Shown piece by piece: positions 29,701 to 39,886 of a stretch of DNA of 64,000 bases. The DNA lies in contig NZ_CP022098.1 in the NCBI RefSeq assembly GCF_002305875.1, positions 7,812,001 through 7,876,000 of the forward strand, read 5' to 3'. Source of the DNA: Cystobacter fuscus. GTDB lineage: Bacteria; Myxococcota; Myxococcia; Myxococcales; Myxococcaceae. How positions within the stretch are numbered: the first letter of the stretch is position 1; each line of letters begins with the position of its first letter. The translations under genes were made by a program, and so were the position numbers. A model generated the notes under the pieces. It ran no database searches. It saw only the letters and a program-made list of their open reading frames with translations, and had not been told where the DNA came from.

Positions 29701-32359
29701 AGAGCCGGCTCCACTCCACGGGCCAGGCCGCGCGGTACAGCGTGCCGAAGGACTCCAGCATCACCGCCCGCTCGGACTCCTCACGTCGCAGGGACGGGAG
29801 CGTCATGCCCTCGCGGCCCGCGTGCTGCATGCACCGCTCGACGGCGGGCAGCAGGATCGGGTGCGGGCTCATCTCCATGAAGACCGTGTGCCCCCCCTGG
29901 ACGAGCTCGAGCACGGCCGGGGAGAACAGCACCGGATCTCGCAGGTTGCGGACCCAGTACGCGGCATCGAAGCCGGAGCCGTCGCAGGGGGTGGCGGTGA
30001 CGGTCGAGACGATGGGCACGGAGGAGGATCGCGGCCTCACCGAGGAGAGCGCGGCGAGCAACTCCGCGCGCAGCGGATCGACCTGCGGACTATGCGACGC
30101 CACGTCGACCTTCACCCAGCGGCAGAACACATTACGAGCCTCGAGCTCGCCGCGGATCTCCTCGAGCACCGGGGCATCTCCGGACAGCACCGTCGAGGTC
30201 GGGCTGTTGCTCACCGCGATCGCGACACGCTCCTCGCGCCCCAGGAGGGCCTTCTTCGCCTCCGCCAGGGACAGCTCCGTCGCCAGCATCGCGCCCTGGC
30301 CGCTGATGCGCTTGAGCAGCCGGCTCCTGAGGCAGATGATGGCCGCCGCGTCCTCCAGGCCGAGCGCGCCCGCCACGTGCGCCGCGGCGACCTCGCCCAT
30401 GCTGTGGCCCACGACGGCATTGGGCTCGATGCCCCAGGAGCGCCAGAGCGCCGAGAGTGCCACGGCCATGGCGAACAGGACCGGCTGCACGACGTCGATC
30501 TCCTGGAGCCGCGACGACTCGGACGGCGCCCGAAGCACGTCGAGCAGCCGCCACGTCACGTGGGGCCGCATGGCCTCGTCGATGCGCTCGAGAGCCTCGC
30601 GGAAGGCCGGCTCCTGCTCGAGGAGTTGCCGTCCCATTCCGAGCCACTGCGAGCCCTGGCCCGGGAACACGAAGACCACCTTTCGCCGCCCGTCCACGTC
30701 CTTCCGGGCCGGAGTGGGCCCTGCGTCGGCGAACTCCCGGAGCTTCCCGGCGACGACGGCCGGGGACTCTCCCGCGACGGCCAGACGGAACTCATGGTGC
30801 GTCCGCCGAAGCGCCGCCGTGTAGCAGACGTCCCGGAGCGACACGTCCGGCGAGGACCCGAGGTGCTCCGCGTACCTCCGGGCCAGCTCCTGGAGCGCGG
30901 AGGCAGAGCGTGCCGACAGCGGCAGCAGGTGCACACCGGGCGCGGGGGCGGCCGGCGCCACCGGAGCCGCGGGCGGCTCCTCGAGAATCACATGCGCGTT
31001 CGTCCCGCTGATGCCGAACGAGCTGACCGCGCCACGGCGCTTCCTCTCCTCGCGCGCCGGCCACGGGTGGAGGGCCGTCGGGAGGAGGATGGGCGCGCCG
31101 CCGGGATCGATCCGCGGGTTGAGCCGCTGGAAGTGCGCGAGCGGGGGGACGGCCTGGTGCCGCAGGGAGAGCACCATCTTGATGATGCCCGCGATGCCCG
31201 CGGCCGACTCGAGGTGGCCGATGTTGGTCTTCGCCGCGCCCACGACGAGCGGTTGCCCCGCGGAGCGCCCGCTGCCGTAGACCTCCTGGAGTGCCTCCAT
31301 CTCGATGGGATCCCCGAGCGAGGTCCCGGTCCCGTGCGCCTCGACACAATCGATCTCGGAGGGCTCGAGGCCCGCGCTCCCCAGCGCCTGGCGGATGAGC
31401 GCCTTCTGGGCGAGCACGTTGGGCGCGGTCAGCCCCGCCGACTTGCCGTCCTGATTGACGGCCGAGCCCCGCACGAGCGCGAGGATGGGATCCCCCGCCG
31501 CGAGCGCGTCGGACAGGCGCTTGAGGACGACGACGCCGCAGCCCTCGCCCCGCACGAAGCCGTTGGCGCGCGCATCGAAGGTCTTGCAGCGCCCATCCGG
31601 CGCCAGCGCCTGGGCCCGCGACACCCGGCTCGACGAGTGCGGCGAGAGGATGAGATTGACGCCGCACGCCAGCGCCATCGAGCACTCCTGGTTGCGCAGG
31701 CTCTGGGAGGCGAGGTGCAGCGCCACCAGCGACGACGAGCACGCGGTGTCCACCACCAGGCAGGGCCCCTGGAAGTCCAGGAGGTAGGACAGGCGCCCCG
31801 ACACCACGCAGTTGAGCGTCCCCGTCACGCTGCTCGCGTCCCGGGCGGAGGGATTGCCCATCTGCAGCAGCGCGTAGTCATCGCTGTACAGCCCCACGAA
31901 CACACCGGTGCGGCTGCCCGCCAGCCGCGTCATGTCCTGCCCGGCGTGCTCCAGCGCCTCCCACGCCACCTCGAGCAGCAGGCGCTGCTGGGGATCCATC
32001 CGGTGCGCCTCGCGCGGCGAGATGCCGAAGAAGTCCGCGTCGAACCGGTCCACCTGGTCGATGAAGGCCCCCCAGCGCGCCCCCAGCTTCTCCAGGGCCT
32101 CGGAGTCCAGCCGCGCCATGTCCTCACGGGTCCACCGCGAGGCAGGCACCTCGGTGACGGCATCCACGCCGTTGCACAGGAGGTTCCAGTACGACTCCGG
32201 ATCCGTCCCACCGCCGGGGAAGCGGCACCCCATCCCGATGATCGCCACCGGCTCCGAGCGCGCGCCCTCCGCCGCGTCGAGCCGGGACTTGAGATCCATC
32301 GCGAGGAGTGCCAACCGCTTCGGGGAGTACTGAGCGATTTTTTCGGCGAAGCTCGTCAT
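26774..32359 (-). CDS. mxaE: Type I PKS module 2 (KS-AT-DH*-KR-ACP)
   Basis: Single-module PKS, 1861 residues. Docking helix (1-30); KS with DTACSSS (Cys ~207), HGTGTS; AT with GHSMGE (Ser ~653), DVVQP and VASH: methylmalonyl. A DH-like region keeps HRLAGLAVVP (His ~956) and DAGLQ, but the glycine after the motif proline is Ala and the YGPxF motif has become YEAPL, so dehydration is probably lost. KR: GGLGGLG (~1457), Tyr ~1607 with Trp eight residues before it and no LDD, which marks an A-type KR (L-alcohol). The ACP reads GMTSL (Ser ~1769), Thr replacing the usual Asp. C-terminal tail LSDEEVERLIAQKL is a docking helix. The start overlaps the previous stop as ATGA, so translation is coupled. 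A methyl plus free alcohol output matches C12-methyl/C13-OH of myxalamid. Confidence 0.93.
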   Translation of the reverse strand: MTSFAEKIAQYSPKRLALLAMDLKSRLDAAEGARSEPVAIIGMGCRFPGGGTDPESYWNLLCNGVDAVTEVPASRWTREDMARLDSEALEKLGARWGAFIDQVDRFDADFFGISPREAHRMDPQQRLLLEVAWEALEHAGQDMTRLAGSRTGVFVGLYSDDYALLQMGNPSARDASSVTGTLNCVVSGRLSYLLDFQGPCLVVDTACSSSLVALHLASQSLRNQECSMALACGVNLILSPHSSSRVSRAQALAPDGRCKTFDARANGFVRGEGCGVVVLKRLSDALAAGDPILALVRGSAVNQDGKSAGLTAPNVLAQKALIRQALGSAGLEPSEIDCVEAHGTGTSLGDPIEMEALQEVYGSGRSAGQPLVVGAAKTNIGHLESAAGIAGIIKMVLSLRHQAVPPLAHFQRLNPRIDPGGAPILLPTALHPWPAREERKRRGAVSSFGISGTNAHVILEEPPAAPVAPAAPAPGVHLLPLSARSASALQELARRYAEHLGSSPDVSLRDVCYTAALRRTHHEFRLAVAGESPAVVAGKLREFADAGPTPARKDVDGRRKVVFVFPGQGSQWLGMGRQLLEQEPAFREALERIDEAMRPHVTWRLLDVLRAPSESSRLQEIDVVQPVLFAMAVALSALWRSWGIEPNAVVGHSMGEVAAAHVAGALGLEDAAAIICLRSRLLKRISGQGAMLATELSLAEAKKALLGREERVAIAVSNSPTSTVLSGDAPVLEEIRGELEARNVFCRWVKVDVASHSPQVDPLRAELLAALSSVRPRSSSVPIVSTVTATPCDGSGFDAAYWVRNLRDPVLFSPAVLELVQGGHTVFMEMSPHPILLPAVERCMQHAGREGMTLPSLRREESERAVMLESFGTLYRAAWPVEWSRLFPEGGRMAPLPTYPWQHKRFWLDGAVSPVLPAAEQVTSLRGRPVSVAYGVDGQIFELELSSTSLPWLGAHRLAGLAVVPASALVELGLSAAAEALGPGPRELSDVEFERALVLPEAERRVVQVHVSPGSSGRHVFHIHSRAAGGAAREAGWVKHCRGQLRTAGVPSGTSVVLDAVRSRCAQQVPAPVLYEELERRDVQYEAPLRTLGEVWRRPGEALGLVALGPELVQESARYQLHPALLDAGLQTLALALAAEADGAALFMPLSIEALECVPGRADVKWAHVSLAPVTHPEERVGTLELLDAEGRRVAAARGVRLRRVAAERLREVLGEARSQDWFHDVTWEPRPVGAAQPGPADWLVFLDRGGWGTALVEAIGRQGHPCVTVTAGESFQRLDARRFVVDPKRPEDMERLLRELPAPASGHEGRALYLWGLDAVLDEQGQAPESSVAALHLVKALMGARGRARLWVVTRGAQVTGSGTERVSLAQAPLWGLGRGVSLEQPDVWGGLIDLEPGGAPEEHSAVLREISASGGDGEDQLAFREKRPLVPRIVRGRVDAPAEPLRLRSDAAYLVTGGLGGLGLKVARWLVERGARHLVLLGRSGISDAGDAASARRREGLESLRALGASVTTLAADVADRARMAALLRETAATLPPLRGVIHAAALLTECHLEDMDLATMTAMLRPKVLGSWVLHELTRELELDFFVMFSSTSTLWGASGLVHYAAGNQFLEALAHHRRAMGLPATTLHWGTWDEIGGARAEGERDFARFGLNPMSSKRALEAMGQVLRAGVSHKTIASVNWSALKPIWEARRRRPFLRQVGESSPTPGATSSRARWLTELESLPPARRFDTLVQRIQGEVGRILGFPSAELPPTERGFFQMGMTSLMSVELRNVLQRGLDKELPASLAFDHPTVLALAKRLAGSVNAVEIPLPTAAATQESRPQTAQAEIGDLAERLSQVAELSDEEVERLIAQKLS

Positions 32360-35300
32360 TTGCCCTGCACCATCCTCTGAGCGAACAGTCGCTCGACTTC
32401 TTCTTCCGACATCTCGTCGATCTCACTGCCCAGCGCGGCCGGTGAAGGAGCCACCGCCACCGGTGAAGGAGCCACCGTGGCCCGGGGCTCACCGACCTTG
32501 TCCTCGAGTGGGAGTTCCATCTTCTCCGCCAGGTACGGAGTGAGCGCGGCGAGGGTCGGATAGGTCCAGACCAGCGTCGCGCTGAGCTTCAGGCCCAGCG
32601 CCGCCTCCAGGCGGTTGCGGATCTCCATGCTCATCAGCGAGTCGAGACCAAGGCTCCCCAGCGGGGTGCGTGGCTCGATGCGCGCCGGCTCCATCCTCAG
32701 CACTCCGCCGATCTGCTCGCGCAGGTGTTGCTCGAGCAGGGCACGGCGCTCGGAGCCGCGGATGGCCTCGAGCTGCTCGCGGATCCGGCTCCGCCCCTGC
32801 TCCACGGCGGGTCTGCCCGTCCGCTCTCGGGCCAGACGGGTGAAGAAAGGCGACTGCGCCGCGGCCAGGTAGAAGCCCAGCCACTGCCTCGGATCGAGCG
32901 CCATCACGCTCACCTGCGGGCGGCCCTGCCCCAGCAGCATGCCAAGCGCGGTGAGTGCCTTGTCCGGCGGCATCCCCCGCAGGCCACGCGCCTCGAGGCG
33001 CTCTCCGCGGTTGGCCTGCGCCGCCGCGAGGCCCACGTCCGTCCAGGTGCCCCAGTTGATGCTCAGCGCGGGCAGGCCCTCGGCCCGGCGGGTATGGGCC
33101 AGTGCATCCATGAACGCGTTGGCCGCGGAGTAGTTCGCCTGACCTGGGGTGCCCAACAGGGAGGTCGCGCTGGAGAAGAGCACGAAGAGTTCCAGCGGCA
33201 GGTGACGCGTCTGGGCGTGGAGGTTCCAGGTGCCCAGGTCCTTGGGCGCCATCACCGAGGCGAAGCGCTCCTCCGTGAGGTTGAGCAACAGACCGTCCTC
33301 GAGCAGACCCGCCGCGTGGAACACGCCGCGCAGTGGCGGCATCGCCTCGGCCACCCGGGCCAGCGCACGCGCCACGTCTCCCGGAATCGCGACATCGGCC
33401 TGGAAGGGCTCCACCCGGGCGCCCGCCTGACGGAGTTCCGCGAGCGTGCGCTCGGCCTCCGCCGAGGGGCCGCGGCGCCCCAGCACGAGCAGGTGCCGCG
33501 CCCCATGCGTGACGAGCCAGCGCGCCACCTCGAGGCCCAATCCGCCGAGCCCGCCCGTGATGAGGTAGGTGCCGTCGGCGCGGAGGAACGTCGCCGGATC
33601 CCGGGCGACCAGCGCGTCCGCCGCCCGAGAGAGCCGCGCCACGAGACGCGTACCACCGCGCCAGGCGACTTGATCCTCGAACGCCGTGGACGACAGCTCC
33701 CGGAGCAGAGCGTTGGCGCACGCGTCCACGTCTCCCTCGAGATCCACCCGTGTGCAGCCCAGCTCGGACTGCTCCAGGGCGAGCACCTGCCCCAGGCCCC
33801 AGAGCGGAGCCTGGGCCACGTTGACCCGCTCCGGCTCCTTGCCCACGGAGCGCGCGCCCCGCGTGGCCAGCCAGAGCCGGGGCGGATCCCTCCAGCCGGC
33901 CCGCGAGAGCGCCTGCACGAGGTGCAGCACACTGGTGGTACCGAGACGCCGCGCGGCCTCCAGGGTCGACGGCGTGAGCGCGTCATTCGAGGCGCAATCG
34001 AGGCTCCACAGGTGCACCACTCCGCGGCACGGGGGCGCCCCGGACCCCAGCGTGTCCCCGAGCAGCCGGCGCAGGTGCTCCACGTTCCGGGGATCCACCT
34101 CATGGCGCCCCGTGCCGGCGAGCCGGTACGTCTCTCCCGGGGAGACGAGCACGCACGTCTCCCCACGCGCCCGCAGCAACGCGGACAGCCGATGACCCAC
34201 GCCACCGCCATCGCCGAGGATCAACCAGCTCCCTGGAGAGCGCGCCGGCCACGGCGGCTCCGCCGGCAGCGGCTGCGGCTCCCAGTCCACCTGGTAGGTC
34301 CACTCGCCGAGTTCCTTGCGTACCGCGGCGCCCGCCTCGAGCCGGTAGACGCGCAGCCCCTCGAGCTCCATCAGCACCTGGCCTTGATCATCCAGGAGCC
34401 GGATGTCGAAGGAGTGCTCCCGCTCGCTCGCGGACGCCTCGCCCAGGGCCTTCACCCACACCCAGGCCGTACGCCCGGGCCGCTGGAAGAGCCGCATCCG
34501 TCCGAGCCCCACCGGCACATGGGTCCCCACCGTCGTGGGCGCCGCTTCCGGCTCGGAGACCAGCTCCACCGCGACCTGGAGGCAGGCATCCAGCAGCGAG
34601 GGATGGAGCCGATACTCCCCGCTCTCGGAGGACACCTGCGCGGGGAGCTCCAGGCGTCCCAACCCCTCGCGCGCGCTGCGCCAGAGCTGGCGCAGCGACT
34701 GGAACGCGGGGCCGTACGCGAGGCCCTGCTCCTGCCTGCGCTGGTAGTGCACCTCGGAGGAGAGCGCCACCGTCATGCGCTCGCGCGACAACCCGGGCGG
34801 CTCCACGGTGCGCGCCAGGGCCGCGCCCTCCTCCCGGCGCAGTCTCCCCGCCGCGTGCTTGCGCCAGCTCTTGTCTCCCGGGGCGCGGCTGGAGATCTGG
34901 AAGGAGGCCCGGCCCGCGCCCTCCTCGCTCACCACCACCTGCGCGAGCCGCGTCCCTCGCGGCTCGAGCGTGAGCATCTCACTGAGCGAGACGTCCTCGA
35001 GCACGAGCCCCGCCTCGCCCAGCACCTCCGCTCCCGAGGACAGGGCCATCTCCACGTACCCCGCGCCCGGGAAGACGCTCTCCCCCCACACGCGGTGATC
35101 CGCGAGGTACGGGAACGCCTCCGTGCTCAGGGCCCGTTCCCAGAAGTGGGTGCCAGGCTGCACGGACGAGGAGAGCGAAGCGCCGAGGAGAGGATGTCCC
35201 GGACCGCCCTCGCGCACGGCGCTCTCGTGCCGTGAAGCCGCCGTCTCCTCGTCCAACAGCCAGTAGCGCTCGCGTTGCCAGGGGTACATGGGCAGCGCGA

Positions 35301-38300
35301 CGACACGTCCGCCCGAGGGGTGCAGCCGCTTCCAATCGACGGAGCAACCCCGTGCGGACAGCGCCGCGAGCGACTCCAGCAGGCTTCGCCGCTCCCTCGC
35401 CTGCCGCCGCAGCGACGCGAGCGCGAGCCCATCCCGCTTCGACTCGCGCAGCGTCTCCTCGATGGGGGCGAGCAGCACGGGATGCGGGCTCACCTCGAGG
35501 AGCACGCCATGGCCATCCTCCAGGAGCCGCTCGACGGCACCATGGAACAGCACCGGCTCGCGCAGGTTGCTGACCCAGTAGGAGGGATGAAAGTCGCTCC
35601 CATCGCCCGTCCGCCCCGTCACCGTGGAGTAGATGGGCACCGCCGCGCGCACGGGAGAGAGTCCCTCGAGCGCGCGCAGGAGGTCATCCTTCAGCGGCTC
35701 CATCTGGGGGCTGTGGGAGGCGACATTCACCTTCACCCGGCGGCAGAAGATCCCCTGGCCCTCGAGCCGCCGCAGCAGTTCCTCGAGGGCAGCGGGGTCT
35801 CCGGAGAGCACCGTCGAGCGGGCGCTGTTGCTCACGCCGATGGACAGCCGCGTCTCGTAGCCGGCCAGCGCCTCGCGGGCCTGCTCCAGACCGAGTTCCA
35901 CCACGGCCATCGCCCCCTGCCCGCTCAGGCGGCGCAGGAGGAGGCTGCGGCGGCAGATGATCCTCGCCGCGTCCTCGAGGCTCAGCGCGCCGGCCACGTG
36001 TGCCGCGGCCACCTCGCCCATGCTGTGCCCCACCACCGCATCGGGCTCGACGCCCCACGAGCGCCACAGCGCCGCCAGCGCCACCTGCATCGCGAACAGC
36101 ACCGGCTGCACGACATCGATCTCATGCAGGCGCGAGCGCTGCTCATCCGCGCCAAGCTCCTGCGTGAGGGACCAGTCCACGTGGGGGCGCATCGCCCGCT
36201 CGCAGGCCTCGATCGCCGCCCGGAAGACCGGCTCCTCGCGCAAAAGCTCGCGGCCCATGCCGGGCCACTGCGACCCCTGCCCCGGGAAGACGAAAACCAC
36301 CCGGGTTCGCCCCTCGGGACCCACCCGGCCCTGGCTCAAGCCGGGACGGGCCTCGCCCCGTAAGAAGGCCTCCAGCGCCTCGGCCAGCTCCCGCCGCGAG
36401 TCGCCCACCACCGACAGGCGATGGGCATGGTGGCTGCGCCGTACTCCCGCCGTGTAGGTGATGTCCTGGAGCGTCGCCCCATCCAGCGTGCCCCCACCCA
36501 GGAAGTCACGGTAGGCCGTGGCCAGCGAGTTCAGCGCCTCGGGGCTGCGCGCCGACAGGGGCAGCACCCGCACCGGTTGCCCACCGGCGGGCTCACGCCC
36601 CCCTGCCTCCTGCCCTCCCATGAGGACCTGCTGGCCATGGACATACAGGACACCCAGCGTGTCGAGCATCACGCCCCGCTCGTCCTCCTGTCGACGGAGG
36701 GAGGGGACGACGAGCCCCTGCTGGCCGGCGTCCCGCAGGGTCGACTCGATGGAGTGCTTGACGATCGGGTGCGGACCGACCTCCAGGAAGACGCGATGCC
36801 CCTCGCCGAGCGCGTGGGAGAGCGCGCCCGTGAGGAACACGGGCTCCGCGAAGTTCTTCACCCAGTGGGCGGCATCGAAGCGCTCGCCCTCGAGCGGCGA
36901 GGCGGTGACCGTGGAGAAGATGGGGAGGCGTGCCGGGCCGGGGCGCAGTCCCCGCAGGGCCTCGGAGAGCTCGCCGCGCAGCACATCGACCTGGGGGCTG
37001 TGCACCGCCACGTCGGTCTCCACCTGGCGGCAGAACACGCCGCGGTGCCGCAGGGTGGCGAACACCTCGGCGAGCGCGCCCGGCTCACCGGACAGCACCG
37101 TCGAGTCCGCGCCCGCGTCGATGGCGCGGCACAGCCGGCCCGCGTAGCCCGTCAGGAGCTCGGCGGACTGGGCCCACGAGAGCCCCACGAGCCCCATCGC
37201 GCCCTGGCCGCGGAGCCGGCTCAGCAGGCGGCCCTGGGAGCAGATGACGCGCATGGCGTCCTCGAGGCTCAAGCTGCCCGCGACGTGTGCCGCCGAGACC
37301 TCGCCGATGCTGTGACCCACCACCGCGGCGGGTTCGATCCCCCAGGAGCGCCAGAGCGCCGCCAGCGCGATCTCCAGGGCGACGATCGCCGGAAAGGCGA
37401 CATCGATCCGATCCAGCCGCGCCGTCGCGACATCGGCGCTCAACTCGGCCAGCAGCGACCAGCCCAGGTGCTCCCGGATGAGCCGATCGCACTGCTCCAG
37501 TGAGGCCAGGAAGACCGGCTCGGTCCGCAGGAGGGTCCGCCCCATGCCAGGCCACTGCGAGCCCTGTCCCGAGAAGACGAACACCGGCCCCTGAGCGTGC
37601 TCGGACTCCACCCGCCCCGCCGACAACCCCGCCCTCGCCTCACCGCGCAGGAAGCCCGTGAGGTGCTCCCCCAGCTCCTTCCGGGAGCGGACGGTCATCG
37701 CCAGACGATGGGCGGGCCCGCCGACGGGGGCCGCGGTCGAGCGGCCGAGCTCTGACAGGGACACCTGCTCCCCGCCATCGAGGCGCTCGAGCAACCGCCG
37801 CGCCGCCCCTTGGAGGGCCTCCTGCGTCTCGCCCGAGAGGGTCACGAGCTCCGCCCGGGGCGCGCTCGCCTCCTCCACCACGACGTGACAGTTCGTGCCA
37901 CCGAAGCCGAAGGAACTGACTCCCGCGATCAGCGTCCGCTCCGGCTCGGGCCAGGGCCCGAGGGTTCGCTGGACCTCCAGACGCAGTTGCGCGAAGGGGA
38001 TGTGCGGGTTGGGCGTCTCGAAGTGGAGGCTCGGCGGGAGCGCGCGGTGCTTGATGCACAGCGCGACCTTGATCAGCCCCGCGATGCCCGCGGCCGCCTC
38101 CAGGTGCCCGATGTTGCTCTTGCAGGAGCCGATGCGCAGCGGACTGTCGGCGGGCCGCCCCGCGCCGAGCACCTCGCCCAGGGCCCTGGCCTCCATGGGA
38201 TCCCCGAGCTGCGTGCCGGTGCCATGCGCCTCGACGTACTGCACCCTGGACGGCTCGACGCCAGAGCGCGCATAGGCCAGGCGCAGCATCTCCTCCTGGG

Positions 38301-39447
38301 CCTTGGGGTTGGGCGCGGTGAGGCCGTTGCTCCCGCCGTTGTTGTTGATGACGCTGCCGCGGATGACGCAGTAGATGGGATCGCCATCCGCGATGGCCTG
38401 GGAGAGGGGCTTGAGCACGACCACGCCCGCCCCCTCGCCACGCACGTACCCGTTGGCGCGTGCGTCAAAGGAGAAGCAGCGCCCATCCGGCGAGAGGGCA
38501 CCGACCTTGGACATTCCAATCGTGCTGTCGGGCGCGAGGTTCAGGTTCACGCCGCCCGCGAGCGCGAGCGTCGACTCGCCCCTGCGCAGGCTCTCGCAGG
38601 CCAGGTGCACCGCCGCGAGCGAGGAGGAGCACGCCGTGTCGATGGCCAGGCTCGGTCCCCGGAGACCCAGCACATAGGAGACGCGGTTGGCGATGATGCT
38701 GTGGTGGAAGCCCGTCGCCGTGTGCTGGGAGATGCGCCGCACACCGAGCCGCTGCAACCGGGTCTCGTAATCCGTCCAGATCACCCCGAAGCAGACGGCC
38801 GTGGGAGAGCCCTGCAAGCGCTCCGCGGCGATCCCCGCGTCCTCCAATGCCTCCCAGGTCAGCTCCAGCATGAGCCGCTGTTGCGGATCCATGTGGAGCG
38901 CTTCCTTGGGCGAGATGCCGAAGAAGAGGGGATCGAACCCGTCCACCCGATCGAGGAATCCACCCCAGCGGGTGTTCGCCTTGCCGGCCGCGGCGAGGTC
39001 AGGATCATGGAACCGCTCGGCATCCCACCGCTCGGGGGGAACCTCCGTGATGGCATCGCGCCCTCCCGCCAGCAGGCGCCAGAACGCCTCGGGATCCGGC
39101 GCCTTGGGATAGCGGCACGCCAGGCCGACAATCGCGATGGGCTCCTCCCCCGAGTGCGCACGGGAGGGCCGCGGCGCGGGCTCCACCTGTTCTCCGGCGA
39201 GATACCGGGCCAGGGCGTCGAGGGTCGGGTACTCCCAGACAAGCGTGGGGGACAACGAGCGCCCGAGCATCGTGCCGACCTCGGCGATGAAGCCCGTGGC
39301 CTTCAGTGAGTCGAGCCCATACCGGCTGAAGCGCTCGCGCACATCGAGTGTGCGCGCGTCAATCGCCAACCGTTGAGCGAGGGCAGTGATCAGACGCGCC
39401 TGCACCTCGGCCAGCTCATTCTTCAGCAATCCATCTCGCGCCGACAC
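32356..39447 (-). CDS. mxaF: Type I PKS loading module plus module 1 (ACP-KS-AT-AT-DH-KR-ACP)
   Basis: First gene of the operon, 2363 residues; GTG start with AGGGGG four bases upstream. Order: N-terminal ACP (GLDSL, Ser 47); KS about 101-525 (DTACSSS, Cys ~273; HGTGT; GHLE); AT1 (GHSIGE, Ser ~713); AT2 (GHSMGE, Ser ~1142); DH ([10 protein letters not shown], His ~1450; YGPAF; DACLQ); KR (GGLGGLG ~1966, LED, Ser and Tyr ~2105 present, B-type); ACP (GLDSL, Ser ~2268); acidic helical tail. AT1 lacks the Arg that grips an extender carboxylate (CSQG where AT2 has CRRS) and reads VAVH, so it should load a monocarboxylic starter. AT2 has DVVQP and VASH: methylmalonyl. This tandem-AT, ACP-first layout is known from myxobacterial starter modules (myxothiazol, stigmatellin, myxalamid, soraphen lines). 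It fits loading of 2-methylbutyryl/isobutyryl and making the C14-methyl, 14E alkene. Confidence 0.93.
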   Translation of the reverse strand: MSARDGLLKNELAEVQARLITALAQRLAIDARTLDVRERFSRYGLDSLKATGFIAEVGTMLGRSLSPTLVWEYPTLDALARYLAGEQVEPAPRPSRAHSGEEPIAIVGLACRYPKAPDPEAFWRLLAGGRDAITEVPPERWDAERFHDPDLAAAGKANTRWGGFLDRVDGFDPLFFGISPKEALHMDPQQRLMLELTWEALEDAGIAAERLQGSPTAVCFGVIWTDYETRLQRLGVRRISQHTATGFHHSIIANRVSYVLGLRGPSLAIDTACSSSLAAVHLACESLRRGESTLALAGGVNLNLAPDSTIGMSKVGALSPDGRCFSFDARANGYVRGEGAGVVVLKPLSQAIADGDPIYCVIRGSVINNNGGSNGLTAPNPKAQEEMLRLAYARSGVEPSRVQYVEAHGTGTQLGDPMEARALGEVLGAGRPADSPLRIGSCKSNIGHLEAAAGIAGLIKVALCIKHRALPPSLHFETPNPHIPFAQLRLEVQRTLGPWPEPERTLIAGVSSFGFGGTNCHVVVEEASAPRAELVTLSGETQEALQGAARRLLERLDGGEQVSLSELGRSTAAPVGGPAHRLAMTVRSRKELGEHLTGFLRGEARAGLSAGRVESEHAQGPVFVFSGQGSQWPGMGRTLLRTEPVFLASLEQCDRLIREHLGWSLLAELSADVATARLDRIDVAFPAIVALEIALAALWRSWGIEPAAVVGHSIGEVSAAHVAGSLSLEDAMRVICSQGRLLSRLRGQGAMGLVGLSWAQSAELLTGYAGRLCRAIDAGADSTVLSGEPGALAEVFATLRHRGVFCRQVETDVAVHSPQVDVLRGELSEALRGLRPGPARLPIFSTVTASPLEGERFDAAHWVKNFAEPVFLTGALSHALGEGHRVFLEVGPHPIVKHSIESTLRDAGQQGLVVPSLRRQEDERGVMLDTLGVLYVHGQQVLMGGQEAGGREPAGGQPVRVLPLSARSPEALNSLATAYRDFLGGGTLDGATLQDITYTAGVRRSHHAHRLSVVGDSRRELAEALEAFLRGEARPGLSQGRVGPEGRTRVVFVFPGQGSQWPGMGRELLREEPVFRAAIEACERAMRPHVDWSLTQELGADEQRSRLHEIDVVQPVLFAMQVALAALWRSWGVEPDAVVGHSMGEVAAAHVAGALSLEDAARIICRRSLLLRRLSGQGAMAVVELGLEQAREALAGYETRLSIGVSNSARSTVLSGDPAALEELLRRLEGQGIFCRRVKVNVASHSPQMEPLKDDLLRALEGLSPVRAAVPIYSTVTGRTGDGSDFHPSYWVSNLREPVLFHGAVERLLEDGHGVLLEVSPHPVLLAPIEETLRESKRDGLALASLRRQARERRSLLESLAALSARGCSVDWKRLHPSGGRVVALPMYPWQRERYWLLDEETAASRHESAVREGGPGHPLLGASLSSSVQPGTHFWERALSTEAFPYLADHRVWGESVFPGAGYVEMALSSGAEVLGEAGLVLEDVSLSEMLTLEPRGTRLAQVVVSEEGAGRASFQISSRAPGDKSWRKHAAGRLRREEGAALARTVEPPGLSRERMTVALSSEVHYQRRQEQGLAYGPAFQSLRQLWRSAREGLGRLELPAQVSSESGEYRLHPSLLDACLQVAVELVSEPEAAPTTVGTHVPVGLGRMRLFQRPGRTAWVWVKALGEASASEREHSFDIRLLDDQGQVLMELEGLRVYRLEAGAAVRKELGEWTYQVDWEPQPLPAEPPWPARSPGSWLILGDGGGVGHRLSALLRARGETCVLVSPGETYRLAGTGRHEVDPRNVEHLRRLLGDTLGSGAPPCRGVVHLWSLDCASNDALTPSTLEAARRLGTTSVLHLVQALSRAGWRDPPRLWLATRGARSVGKEPERVNVAQAPLWGLGQVLALEQSELGCTRVDLEGDVDACANALLRELSSTAFEDQVAWRGGTRLVARLSRAADALVARDPATFLRADGTYLITGGLGGLGLEVARWLVTHGARHLLVLGRRGPSAEAERTLAELRQAGARVEPFQADVAIPGDVARALARVAEAMPPLRGVFHAAGLLEDGLLLNLTEERFASVMAPKDLGTWNLHAQTRHLPLELFVLFSSATSLLGTPGQANYSAANAFMDALAHTRRAEGLPALSINWGTWTDVGLAAAQANRGERLEARGLRGMPPDKALTALGMLLGQGRPQVSVMALDPRQWLGFYLAAAQSPFFTRLARERTGRPAVEQGRSRIREQLEAIRGSERRALLEQHLREQIGGVLRMEPARIEPRTPLGSLGLDSLMSMEIRNRLEAALGLKLSATLVWTYPTLAALTPYLAEKMELPLEDKVGEPRATVAPSPVAVAPSPAALGSEIDEMSEEEVERLFAQRMVQGK

Positions 39448-39685
39448 CTGACCCCCTATCCAAACAAGCCGACGACCCCACCGCGGCCCAAGGGCGCAAA
39501 CCCGTACGCAACCGGTTTGTGCTCAACTCGTTCTGACTTGGGAAGTGACGGATAGTCGACAAATCCGTGAAGGAGTGTCCAGTGAAAAATTCCTGGCGAA
39601 TTGTTTTAAAAGTACTTACAGCTTCGTTTCGATAAACCAAATCTGATCTGTCTTCCGTTTATTGGCCCTCCAAGGCTTTATGGGG

Positions 39686-39698
39686 TTGAGACTCTCAA
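39686..39698. promoter_or_regulatory. 13-bp palindrome, possible operator for the PKS operon
   Basis: TTGAGA-C-TCTCAA is a perfect inverted repeat with a 1-nt centre, about 240 bp upstream of the GTG start of the first PKS gene and beside the AT-rich stretch. A dimeric regulator site is an inference; no regulator gene lies next to it. Confidence 0.3.
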
Positions 39699-39826
39699 TC
39701 CGCGAGCAGCACGCGACGGCGTAGCAGGTCGAAGCTGGCGCGGCCTTTGGGCAGCTCACGCAAACACCCAGGCGCCCTGGTTGCATTCACGGCGATGCGG
39801 GGTTCCCACGGCCCAGAAACACGAAC

Positions 39827-39864
39827 GCCCGGAAGCCCCAAGGGGGGGCCACCGGGCGGCTTCC
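39827..39864 (-). terminator. Terminator-like hairpin after the repeat-protein gene
   Basis: Two nested inverted repeats lie just past the stop of the leftward gene at 39887: GGAAGCC at 39831-39837 with GGCTTCC at 39858-39864, and GCCCGG at 39827-39832 with CCGGGC at 39852-39857 as alternative pairing. No U-tract follows on the minus strand, so this would be a weak or Rho-assisted terminator. Confidence 0.35.
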
Positions 39865-39886
39865 TCTCCAACGGGTGAGTCCTACC

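Larger units (their letters stand above)
39448..39886. other. Intergenic upstream region of the PKS operon
   Basis: 439 bp without a convincing gene. About 39570-39680 is distinctly AT-rich for this window, which suits a promoter for the leftward PKS operon. No strong -35/-10 pair stands out on the minus strand; the best candidate is TTGGTT, 16 bases, TAAGTA, which is weak. A 13-bp palindrome sits at 39686-39698. The right end carries a hairpin behind the neighbouring repeat-protein gene. Small frames here (39416-39640 minus, 39781-39984 plus) have no ribosome site or recognisable domain. Confidence 0.6.
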
